Source of the DNA: Comamonadaceae bacterium
GTDB lineage: Bacteria > Pseudomonadota > Gammaproteobacteria > Burkholderiales > Burkholderiaceae_C
DNA: 15,497 nucleotides
Direction: 5' to 3'
Assembly (NCBI GenBank): GCA_947451445.1
Contig: CANFZJ010000028.1
Location: 1 to 15,497, forward strand
Part shown: positions 1-6,722 of the stretch, piece by piece
Position numbering within the stretch: position 1 is the first letter of the stretch
Layout of the letters: every line of letters starts with the position of its first letter
Notes under the pieces: model-generated
The model's database searches: none
The model's input: only the letters and a program-made list of their open reading frames with translations
Told to the model about the DNA's origin: nothing
Program-made: the position numbers and the translations under genes

Positions 1-192
1 GTCTTTGAGTTCGATTTCCTTGGCCACGGACACACCGTCCTTGGTCACGGTAGGGGCGCCGAACGAGCGCTCCAGAACCACGTTACGGCCTTTAGGGCCC
101 AGGGTCACCTTGACTGCGTTAGCCAGGATGTTCACGCCTTCAACCATGCGTGCGCGGGCTTCGCCGCCGAAAACTACGTCTTTTGCTGCCAT
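1..192 (-). CDS. groL: Chaperonin GroEL, N-terminal 64 codons (partial)
   Basis: This is the start of the 60-kDa chaperonin, an ATP-driven protein-folding ring that works with GroES in the cytoplasm. The translation begins MAAKDVVFGGEARARM and continues through the ATP-binding region KVTLGPKGRNVVLE and SFGAPTVTKDGVSVA, which is diagnostic for GroEL. Only about 64 of the family's usual ~545 residues are present; the rest lies beyond position 1. The ATG at 192-190 is preceded by AGGAG (201-205) at 8-nt spacing. groES lies 81 nt upstream on the same strand, so the pair forms the usual groES-groEL operon driven from the promoter near 644-671. Nothing in the visible part departs from the family. 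Confidence 0.97.
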   Translation of the reverse strand, partial: MAAKDVVFGGEARARMVEGVNILANAVKVTLGPKGRNVVLERSFGAPTVTKDGVSVAKEIELKD

Positions 193-223
193 GAGAATTT
201 CTCCTGAAAAATTTAACTAGTTG

Positions 224-267
224 GGGACAGAGCGACCGGGCGCTGCGCGCGTCAGTCGGTCAGTCCC
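224..267 (-). other. Intercistronic inverted repeat between groES and groEL
   Basis: The 81-nt groES-groEL spacer holds a two-part inverted repeat. The outer arms GGGAC (224-228) and GTCCC (263-267) pair perfectly, and the inner arms GACCG (234-238) and CGGTC (257-261) also pair perfectly. They are separated by an uneven internal loop of 5 nt against 1 nt and closed by a GC-rich loop. In the minus-strand mRNA it would fold about 30 nt upstream of the groEL start. It is not followed by a T run, so it does not look like a terminator. A processing or stability role is inference. Confidence 0.55.
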
Positions 268-273
268 GCAAAA

Positions 274-567
274 TTACTTGGATTCGACGACTGCGAACAG
301 ATCGTCTTCTTTCATGACCAGCAGTTCGTCACCGGCAACCTTGACGGTTTGGCCGCTGTACTTGCCGAACAAAACGCGGTCGCCGACCTTGACGGTCAGA
401 GCAGAGATTTCGCCCTTGTCGTTCTTCTTGCCGGGGCCGACGGCCAGCACTTCGCCTTGGTCTGGTTTTTCAGCAGCCGAGTCAGGAATCACGATGCCGG
501 AAGCGGTCTTGGTTTCGCTGTCGATACGCTTGACGATCACGCGGTCGCCGAGGGGACGTAGGTTCAT
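274..567 (-). CDS. groS: Co-chaperonin GroES (97 aa)
   Basis: This is the 10-kDa co-chaperonin, the heptameric lid that caps GroEL. The protein starts MNLRPLGDRVIVKR and contains the mobile-loop region ETKTASGIVIPDSAAEKP and the KVGDRVLFGKYSG motif, all typical of GroES. The length of 97 residues matches the family. An in-frame ATG 57 nt further upstream (624) would add 19 residues, but it falls inside the CIRCE operator and lacks family similarity. The ATG at 567-565 is preceded by AGGAGA (572-577), so that start is chosen. The gene is first in the groES-groEL operon and is expected to be heat-inducible through HrcA/CIRCE. Confidence 0.97.
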   Translation of the reverse strand: MNLRPLGDRVIVKRIDSETKTASGIVIPDSAAEKPDQGEVLAVGPGKKNDKGEISALTVKVGDRVLFGKYSGQTVKVAGDELLVMKEDDLFAVVESK

Positions 568-571
568 GGAA

Positions 572-577
572 TCTCCT
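572..577 (-). promoter_or_regulatory. Ribosome binding site that fixes the groES start
   Basis: AGGAGA on the minus strand lies 4 nt before the ATG at 567. It supports the 97-residue GroES over the longer in-frame reading from 624. Confidence 0.85.
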
Positions 578-617
578 AAATAGGGAATGTGGGGGAAAGA
601 GGGCGTGGGGTCGAGTG

Positions 618-644
618 TTAGCACTCAACCCCTACGAGTGCTAA
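618..644. promoter_or_regulatory. CIRCE operator (HrcA binding site)
   Basis: The sequence is TTAGCACTC, nine bases, then GAGTGCTAA: a perfect match to the CIRCE consensus inverted repeat with its 9-nt spacer. HrcA binds CIRCE and represses chaperonin operons until heat stress. The element ends on the first base of the -10 box and covers the predicted transcription start, which fits direct blocking of initiation. It is 51 nt upstream of the groES start. Confidence 0.97.
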
Positions 645-671
645 TGATAAGGGTATCTTGTGACATTTCAA
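644..671 (-). promoter_or_regulatory. Sigma-70-type promoter of groES-groEL
   Basis: On the minus strand, TTGAAA (666-671) and TATCAT (644-649) are separated by 16 nt, a good match to the housekeeping consensus. The -10 box touches the CIRCE operator, and the expected start point near 637 lies inside it. I saw no separate sigma-32-type promoter with confidence. Confidence 0.8.
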
Positions 672-779
672 GGGCAGGGTCTGGAAAGTTGCGGATATTG
701 GTGCACTTGCAGCCGACGCTCCTTCACGTCTATGGCGCTAGATCGGGCCTTTGTTTGCGTCAGCGTGGGGTCTTGCCGC
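672..779. other. Non-coding gap between the HDOD gene stop and the groES promoter
   Basis: These 108 nt hold no convincing gene. I saw no GC-rich hairpin followed by a T run on the minus strand, so no intrinsic terminator is evident for the upstream signalling genes. Confidence 0.5.
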
Positions 780-1646
780 TCAACAATCGATCAGCACCAG
801 AAGTTCTCCATAGAGACTTTCTACCTCGGCCAAGTCGTCCATGAACTGGTCTTGCCTTCCGATAAGCCGATACCACATGGCGTCAGAGACGGGGGGGACG
901 ATCGAATGTGGTGCTTTTTCCAGATTCAAGCCATGGGCAATGGCATCGGCAATATGTATGACGCCCGCAAGCAGTTCGTTGCGTGGTACTTCGCTGGTTG
1001 GCAGTGCCTGGTTTTCAGAGAGGTGGTGGCCTTCAAGCGCCTGTGCAATGGCTTCCGGTAGATTCCAGTGGCGGCATAACGCGGCACCTATCATGGAGTG
1101 GTCAAATCCGAAAATACTGCGTTCGGCTTCGTAGAGCAAGAGGTCGTCCGTATGGCGGCATTTTTCCACTTCAGCATAAAAATCCGGGTAGCTTGACATC
1201 AACGCCAGGGTGCCTATGTCGTGCAGGATGCCGGCTAAAAACAGCAGGTTGGCATCCAGTTTGTTGTTGCGCGCAATCACGGATGCGCAGATAGCCACCG
1301 CCAGGCTATGGCGAAAGATGGCCTGTACGCGGATGTCATTGGCAAGATTGGGAAATTTTTGCGCGGTCAGCATGGCCGAGATCACAACCATGCGGAGATT
1401 TGCAAAGCCTAGTACCACTAACGCTTCTTTGATGTTTTGGATCTTGTTCGTCAGGCCAAAAAATGGAGAGTTAGCCATACAGAGGATGCGGACTACCAGG
1501 CCCTGGTCGCATTCAATGGCTCGCACAATCTTGTGGAGATCCGTAGTGTCGTCATTCAGGTATTCGAGTACCTGGCGCGAGGTGCTTGGCAGCGTTGGTA
1601 GCTGTTGTACCGCTGTTGTAGCCTGCTGCAAAGTAGGTGCGATCAT
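780..1646 (-). CDS. HDOD-domain signalling protein (288 aa)
   Basis: This is a single-domain HDOD protein (HD-related output domain), usually an output or adaptor element in bacterial signal transduction rather than a proven enzyme. The opening helix around QLPTLPSTSRQVLEYL and the following DQGLVVRILCMANSPFFG are typical of the N-terminal HDOD half. The HD-like half then carries H113, HDIG (H142-D143), H183 in FGFDHSMIGAAL, the pair H207-H208, and D234. These positions resemble the metal ligands of HD phosphohydrolases, although there is no GYP motif. The ATG overlaps the stop of the upstream small ORF as ATGA, so translation is probably coupled. No strong Shine-Dalgarno precedes it. It is the last gene of the signalling block. 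Substrate and partner are unknown. Confidence 0.9.
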   Translation of the reverse strand: MIAPTLQQATTAVQQLPTLPSTSRQVLEYLNDDTTDLHKIVRAIECDQGLVVRILCMANSPFFGLTNKIQNIKEALVVLGFANLRMVVISAMLTAQKFPNLANDIRVQAIFRHSLAVAICASVIARNNKLDANLLFLAGILHDIGTLALMSSYPDFYAEVEKCRHTDDLLLYEAERSIFGFDHSMIGAALCRHWNLPEAIAQALEGHHLSENQALPTSEVPRNELLAGVIHIADAIAHGLNLEKAPHSIVPPVSDAMWYRLIGRQDQFMDDLAEVESLYGELLVLIDC

Positions 1647-1828
1647 TTGCCTGTCTTTTGAAAATAGGCAATCAATGCCGATTCCAGTGCCTTGCTACCC
1701 AATCCGTTTCCAGCTCGGCGGAATTGGTGTGCTAGTAGGGAGGCGATATCCTCGGTTGCGTTGGATACGGGTACTTCGCTGCGGCTTGGGGGCGCGTTGT
1801 GTGCTTGGTTTTTCGTAAGGTCATGCAT
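1643..1828 (-). CDS. Small hypothetical protein (61 aa), translationally coupled
   Basis: I do not recognise this family. The ORF fills the whole gap between the GGDEF-EAL-REC gene and the HDOD gene. It overlaps the upstream stop by 8 nt, and its own stop overlaps the HDOD ATG as ATGA, which argues for a real coupled gene. From the ATG at 1828 the protein begins MHDLTKNQAHN. A polar, proline- and serine-containing stretch follows, then a probably helical C-terminal half from NATEDIASLLAHQFRR to LIAYFQKTGK. It shows no signal peptide, membrane segment or cysteine motif. A TTG start at 1855 (70 aa) is possible, with a GGGGA 7 nt upstream, but it would lie deeper inside the previous gene. A small adaptor or HDOD partner is only a guess. 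Confidence 0.55.
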   Translation of the reverse strand: MHDLTKNQAHNAPPSRSEVPVSNATEDIASLLAHQFRRAGNGLGSKALESALIAYFQKTGK

Positions 1829-3947
1829 GATGGCAAAGACGGTTAAGGAAAACAAATACAGTTCCCCGGTGCTGGTTACCTGTGACCAGATTTCGACCGG
1901 CGATGTTCCAGCGCTGGTTGTCTTGGTCCGTCATTTCAAGGAAGAATGACTCTGTGTCTTGCCACGGTGGACAGTGTGATGCCAAGGTGGAGCAGGCATC
2001 CATGGATAAATGCAGCTTGAAAAACGATTCGTTCCGCAGAACCACCATACCCTGCGGATCTAGTCCCACTACCGGAGCGGGTAGAAGATGCAGGGTTTCC
2101 TGCACCATGGCGAGCGCAGCATGGCCGATCATGGAGCGGTGCGACTGTTCGTCGAGCATGGTTGCTAATGATTTATTGCTTCGGTTTAGGTCTGTGTTGG
2201 CGACCGCAATATCGTTGACCAGCCGACGGCTTTCATCGCTGAGCTCTTTCCGCCGAAACGCCTCCTGAATATTATCTTTGAGGTTTTGATCGTCCCAGGG
2301 TTTACTCAGAAACTTGTAAACAGCTCCTCGGTTAATGGCATTGGTGATCGACTGCATATCGGCGTAGCCTGAAAGTACCATGCGCACTGTATCTGGATAC
2401 AGCTCCTTGGTACGGCGCAGGAACTCTTCGCCGGTCATGTTGGGCATGCGCTGATCCGATACGATGACGTCCACATCATTTTTAGCCAGTAGATCCAAGC
2501 CTTCGGCCCCCGAGCTGGCACTCAGGATTCGATAGCCTTCGCGCCTAAGTAGGCGCTTGAGTGCTAGCACGATGCTTTCTTCGTCATCCACCAGCAACAG
2601 GGTGCGTGCTTTCACGGGGCGTCCCAGTATTTCGGGTGCGATGCTCCAGCCCGAGCTGAGAAAAGCCAGTGCCTTGTCCGCCGGCATGGGCTTGCCGATG
2701 TAATAACCTTGAACCGATTCACATTGTTCGGCAATCAGGGTGGACAGCTGCGCTTCGGTCTCTACGCCTTCTGCAACCACTGCTATTTTGAGGCTGTGGG
2801 CCATACCCACAATGGCCCGCGTGATGGATGCGTCGTTTGGATCGGTTGTGATGTCCTGTACAAAGGCCCGATCAATCTTAATAGTGTCTATGGGCAAGCG
2901 CTTGAGGTATGCCAGGCTGGAGTAACCCGTGCCGAAGTCGTCGATGGCTAGCCGGACTCCCAGCGCTTTCAGTTTTCGGAGCAAGGCTTCGGCCGATACG
3001 GAGTCGTGCATCAACATGCTTTCCGTCAGTTCCAGTTCGAGCCGTTGCGGCGACAAATGTGTTTCTAAAAGCGTGTTTCCGACGAGCTCCGCAAACGCAG
3101 GGTCCGCAAGCTGGCGCAGCGACACGTTGACGGCTATTTGTAAGGCACTGTATCCCGCGGCGTCCCATTGTTTGAGTTGCATGCAGGACTCTTTGAGTAC
3201 CCATGCGCCCACACGTTCGATCAGTCCGCTTTCCTCCAGCGCTGGAATGAACTCTGACGGTGAAATAAGCCCACGCTGAGGATGGTTCCATCGTATGAGA
3301 GCCTCAAAGCCGGTCACCATGCCACTGCGACAGGAAGCCTTAGGTTGGTAATACACCTCGAACTGTGATTGTTCGATGGCCTGACGCAACTCGGTTTTTA
3401 AATGAAACCTCTCATACTGGGAACGCGCTAGACCCGGTGAATACATAAGCCAGCTACCACGTGCGGATATTTTTGCCCTGGCCAGTGCAGCTTCTGCATG
3501 TTGCAGCAATGGCGTACTGGCAAATGCAATACCGATGCTGGCACCCACGAACACTTCACGTCCGGCAATCAGGTAGGGACGTCGTAGTGCGTCAAGCAAT
3601 TCAGATGCTTTGCGTTCTATGTGGCCAGCGGATTCGACGAACGGCATCAGCAAGGCAAACTCATCACCTCCATAACGTACAAGAAAATTGGATTCACCGG
3701 TGTGTAAGGCAATGCGTTTGGCGGCCTCGGCCAGAAGAACATCACCCGCGGTGAGTCCCATTGCTTCGTTCAATGCAGCCAATTGGTCCATATCAATGCA
3801 TAGCAGGCCTGCAGCGGTGCTTGATCGTTGTTCTTCAATGCGGTCTAGCAGTGCATCTCTGCCTGGTAACCCGGTCAATACATCCAATAACAATGCGCGC
3901 CGCTCTTCAAGGGCTTCCAATCGCTCCTCTATATGGGAAGTGGTCAT
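1821..3947 (-). CDS. GGDEF-EAL-REC-PAS cyclic di-GMP protein (708 aa)
   Basis: This soluble response-regulator-linked protein combines diguanylate cyclase and cyclic di-GMP phosphodiesterase domains. The GGDEF domain (~20-175) has an intact GGDEF at 93-97, but the inhibitory-site position reads GESN instead of RxxD. Some flanking residues are also degenerate, for example GL where GH is usual. The EAL domain (~185-430) keeps its catalytic set: EAL 215-217, N274, E309, D336-D337, K357, E393 and Q413, so phosphodiesterase activity is likely. A REC domain (~448-565) follows, with D454-D455, phospho-acceptor D498, S526 and K549. The C-terminal ~95 residues look like a weak PAS domain. There is no membrane segment. 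REC after the catalytic domains is unusual, since REC is normally N-terminal. The ATG overlaps the stop of the HD-GYP gene as ATGA. Its REC closely resembles that of the HD-GYP neighbour, which suggests a shared kinase. Confidence 0.93.
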   Translation of the reverse strand: MTTSHIEERLEALEERRALLLDVLTGLPGRDALLDRIEEQRSSTAAGLLCIDMDQLAALNEAMGLTAGDVLLAEAAKRIALHTGESNFLVRYGGDEFALLMPFVESAGHIERKASELLDALRRPYLIAGREVFVGASIGIAFASTPLLQHAEAALARAKISARGSWLMYSPGLARSQYERFHLKTELRQAIEQSQFEVYYQPKASCRSGMVTGFEALIRWNHPQRGLISPSEFIPALEESGLIERVGAWVLKESCMQLKQWDAAGYSALQIAVNVSLRQLADPAFAELVGNTLLETHLSPQRLELELTESMLMHDSVSAEALLRKLKALGVRLAIDDFGTGYSSLAYLKRLPIDTIKIDRAFVQDITTDPNDASITRAIVGMAHSLKIAVVAEGVETEAQLSTLIAEQCESVQGYYIGKPMPADKALAFLSSGWSIAPEILGRPVKARTLLLVDDEESIVLALKRLLRREGYRILSASSGAEGLDLLAKNDVDVIVSDQRMPNMTGEEFLRRTKELYPDTVRMVLSGYADMQSITNAINRGAVYKFLSKPWDDQNLKDNIQEAFRRKELSDESRRLVNDIAVANTDLNRSNKSLATMLDEQSHRSMIGHAALAMVQETLHLLPAPVVGLDPQGMVVLRNESFFKLHLSMDACSTLASHCPPWQDTESFFLEMTDQDNQRWNIAGRNLVTGNQHRGTVFVFLNRLCHHA

Positions 3948-5248
3948 AGCTTGGTTTCCAGCTTAATTGGCAGCATCATGTTGCTCCCATCGCGTTTTTC
4001 GCGTTGCTGTAACAGGTGAATGAGTTTTTCCGTCAGCACATGTTCCGCACTGAGAAGCACAATGCCGTCCCGCGTCAGAAGGTCCCTGGCAATCACCATG
4101 CCCGGCAGTAGTTCGGCGGTACTGAGCAGAACGCAGGGGCTGTCTGTCGCGGGTGCCGCGTTCACTGCAATCTGGAGGAATACGTCAACTACTTCAGGAT
4201 TGAACTGCGTACCACGCCCCCTGGAAATCATGGCGCGCGCTTCAGGTGCAGTGAGTTTGGCCTGACTCAGGTTACCTGCTTGCATGTCCAGATACGCCTC
4301 AACTACGATTAGTATGCCTGCAGCGGTGGAAATCGCGTCGCCTGACAGGCCGTCCGGAAAGCCTCTGCCGTCATACCGTTCATGGTGGGATCTGATGAGG
4401 GATGCAACTCCCTGCATATCGTCTTGGGACATCAGTGCCATCTCACCCAGAACGGGGTGTCGCCGGTACAACACCAATTCATCTTCTGATAGGCGTCCCA
4501 CGGGTCGTTTCAGAATCTCGTCAGACAAACCAATTTGCCCAATGTCGTGCAGCAGTCCCGCCACAAAAACGTCCTGCTGCAGGGTTTCCTGTAGCCCCAT
4601 ATTGGCTGCCGTGCGCCGTGCCAAGTCGGCCATGGTGCGGGAATGTCCGTTGAGGTTGCCGCCGCGAAGCTCCATCAGGTTGGAGAAGACTTTGATGGAG
4701 TTCAGGTAGTTTTTCTTCAGCTTTGCATGCGCAGCGTTCAGATCCGAGGTGCGTTCAATGACCTTGGCCTCCAATTCCGCATTCAGTTGCGCCAGGGCCT
4801 CGTTTTGCTGGTGCACCTGGGCCTCTAGCGCACGTTTTTGTTGTACCAGCAGCATGCGTTCCAGTGCGCTTCGGACTGTGAGTTGCAGATCCTGGTCGTC
4901 CCAGGGTTTGGCGACGTAACGGTAAATCTCTCCCTTGTTGATGGCTTGAATGATGGACGGGATATCGGCGTAGCCGGTCAGAAGCAGGCGTACTGTGTCA
5001 GGCCAGCGTTGACGAACCTGTTCCAGAAAAGCAGCCCCATCCATTTCGGGCATTCGCATGTCGGAGATCACCAGATGCACCTGGGCTTGCTCCAGCGTGG
5101 CCAGGCCTTCGCGGGCGCTAAGGGCGGTCAGTACCCGGTAGCCATTGGTTCTGAGCGTGCGGCGCAGTGATGACAATATATTGGCCTCGTCGTCCACACA
5201 CAGGATGGTAAGGCTGCTGGGTTCGTCAGTGACACTGGCTTCCATCAT
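3944..5248 (-). CDS. REC-HD-GYP response regulator, predicted cyclic di-GMP phosphodiesterase (434 aa)
   Basis: This is an RpfG-like regulator. The REC domain (~13-130) has D19-D20, phospho-acceptor D63, T91 and K114 in the KPWDD motif. A coiled coil (~130-185) links it to an HD-GYP domain (~187-370). Expected metal ligands are present: E193, H202, H234-D235 (HDIG), H264 and H288-H289. The signature reads DGRGFPDGLSG, with GFP for GYP. HDIGK reads HDIGQ, and the late ligand aspartate is E317 in VVEAYLDM. Hydrolysis of cyclic di-GMP is expected from the family, but these changes leave activity open. The ATG at 5248 overlaps the kinase stop (TGA at 5247-5245) and is preceded by AGGGAG (5255-5260) at 6-nt spacing. 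The kinase directly upstream is the obvious phosphate donor. Confidence 0.93.
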   Translation of the reverse strand: MMEASVTDEPSSLTILCVDDEANILSSLRRTLRTNGYRVLTALSAREGLATLEQAQVHLVISDMRMPEMDGAAFLEQVRQRWPDTVRLLLTGYADIPSIIQAINKGEIYRYVAKPWDDQDLQLTVRSALERMLLVQQKRALEAQVHQQNEALAQLNAELEAKVIERTSDLNAAHAKLKKNYLNSIKVFSNLMELRGGNLNGHSRTMADLARRTAANMGLQETLQQDVFVAGLLHDIGQIGLSDEILKRPVGRLSEDELVLYRRHPVLGEMALMSQDDMQGVASLIRSHHERYDGRGFPDGLSGDAISTAAGILIVVEAYLDMQAGNLSQAKLTAPEARAMISRGRGTQFNPEVVDVFLQIAVNAAPATDSPCVLLSTAELLPGMVIARDLLTRDGIVLLSAEHVLTEKLIHLLQQREKRDGSNMMLPIKLETKL

Positions 5249-6714
5249 GGCAGGCTCCCTGATGGCGTGGGCGTCAGAGTATCTTGTCGCAGTGGCAAAG
5301 TCACCCGAAACGTTGTTCCACGGCCTAATTCGGTATGCACTTCAATATGACCACGGTGTTTTTGCACTATGCCATACGACAGAGATAACCCTAAACCAGT
5401 GCCTTTGCCAACAGGCTTAGTCGTGTAGAACGGGTCGAATATACGAGGGACCACATCTTTGGGAATCCCAGATCCGGTATCTTCCACTTCTAGCCAAGCA
5501 TTTTCGTTGTCACAACCTGTACGGATATAAATTTTGCCGCGTTCTGTACCCATTGCATGTGCTGCATTGACGACCAAGTTCATAACCACTTGGTTGATTT
5601 GTGAAAGTATGCATTGAAAATCTGGAATGTCACCATATTCTTTTATGATGTCCGCTTTGTATTTTATTTCGTTATTTACCACATTCAGGGTGGAGTCAAT
5701 TCCTTGATTGAAATTGCTTAATTGCCATTCTGGTTTTGATTCAACGTGAGAAAAATCTTTGAGATCCTGCACAATCTTTCGTACCCTGACGATGCCTTCT
5801 TTGGACTCTTTCATTAGTTCCGGAATATCTTGTTTTAAAAAATCGACTTCTAATTCTTCACGTTTTCTTTGAAGCGCTTGGGATAAATCAGCGTTGCTGC
5901 AAGCATGCTCCGCTTGCTCATAGAGCGTCAGCATGTCAAAAAGACTTATTAGATATTTTTCTAACATTCCGTAGTTAGAAAAAATATAGCCAATCGGATT
6001 GTTTATTTCATGCGCAACCCCTGCGGCCAGCTGGCCAATGGATGCTAGTTTTTCAGATTGCACCAGATGCTCCTGTGCCATCGACAGCTTCTCATTGAGT
6101 GTGTTGAGTTCTGCATTGCGTTTTAGGAGTTCTTGCTCTGCCTTCTCTCGGCGTCCGACATCTTCTTTTAATACCACATTTAACTCTGCTAACTGTTTAG
6201 TGCGTTGCTCTACGATCGCTTCCACTTCAATTTGGGCTTCCATTAGCGCAGAGTCCACTATTTTTCTTTCGGTGATGTCCTGTAAAGTTTCAATAGCACC
6301 TACGACTGTTCCTTTTGCATTTCTTAATGGCGCTGCAGTGAAGAATAGCCAACGACCATTTGCCCCTAATTTTGGAAAAAATCCTTCTGCTTCATAAGCA
6401 TCTGGTATTACCAAGGAGCCACGATAACGGTTTTGATAGAAATCCGACAAAATATCTTCCATGGCACCGTCCACAATCAGGTCTGCCATAACTGGTCGTT
6501 CTACGTCATAAAAGATTCGGCCTAATCCGGCTTTGCCAATTACTTGCGAAGCGGGTACGCCTAGCAACATGGCGCAAGCCCGGTTGAAATGTGTAACGAC
6601 GTGATCTGCATTAATAACCAGTGTGGCAATCGGACTGCCTTCAAAAAAATCGGATGTGTCCAGCTCGTTCAGACTTTGGTCTGCAGTGGTTTGGGGTGCG
6701 CTAGAAATGGGCAT
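5245..6714 (-). CDS. Cytoplasmic PAS sensor histidine kinase (489 aa)
   Basis: The kinase has one PAS domain (~22-147, ending in LQDITERK), a long coiled coil (~147-217), an H box with H235 in GVAHEINNPIGY, and an ATPase domain. The N box is NLVVNAAHAM (N379/N383), G1 is DTGSGIP (D412), the F box is IFDPFYTTK, and G2 is GTGLGLS (438-444). No membrane segment is seen, so it probably senses a cytoplasmic cue. The spacing from H box to N box is long, as in the HEINNPI kinase group. A GTG at 6738 would add 8 residues. The ATG at 6714 is chosen because AGGAG (6723-6727) precedes it by 8 nt. The gene overlaps the downstream REC-HD-GYP gene by 4 nt. Its middle is clearly AT-richer than its neighbours. 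It has no REC of its own, so the two downstream REC proteins are likely targets. Confidence 0.94.
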   Translation of the reverse strand: MPISSAPQTTADQSLNELDTSDFFEGSPIATLVINADHVVTHFNRACAMLLGVPASQVIGKAGLGRIFYDVERPVMADLIVDGAMEDILSDFYQNRYRGSLVIPDAYEAEGFFPKLGANGRWLFFTAAPLRNAKGTVVGAIETLQDITERKIVDSALMEAQIEVEAIVEQRTKQLAELNVVLKEDVGRREKAEQELLKRNAELNTLNEKLSMAQEHLVQSEKLASIGQLAAGVAHEINNPIGYIFSNYGMLEKYLISLFDMLTLYEQAEHACSNADLSQALQRKREELEVDFLKQDIPELMKESKEGIVRVRKIVQDLKDFSHVESKPEWQLSNFNQGIDSTLNVVNNEIKYKADIIKEYGDIPDFQCILSQINQVVMNLVVNAAHAMGTERGKIYIRTGCDNENAWLEVEDTGSGIPKDVVPRIFDPFYTTKPVGKGTGLGLSLSYGIVQKHRGHIEVHTELGRGTTFRVTLPLRQDTLTPTPSGSLP

Positions 6715-6722
6715 CGATTTGA

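Noticed and set aside
274..624. Longer GroES reading from 624
   Set aside because: Its start lies inside the CIRCE operator and the extra 19 residues do not belong to the GroES family.
1643..1855. TTG start at 1855 for the small ORF (70 aa)
   Set aside because: It is possible because GGGGA lies upstream, but it would overlap the previous gene by 35 nt. The ATG at 1828 gives the shorter overlap typical of this block. Kept as an alternative only.
2878..3291. Minus-strand 137-codon frame inside the GGDEF-EAL-REC gene
   Set aside because: It is in another frame of the EAL-coding region, with low-complexity composition and no motif.
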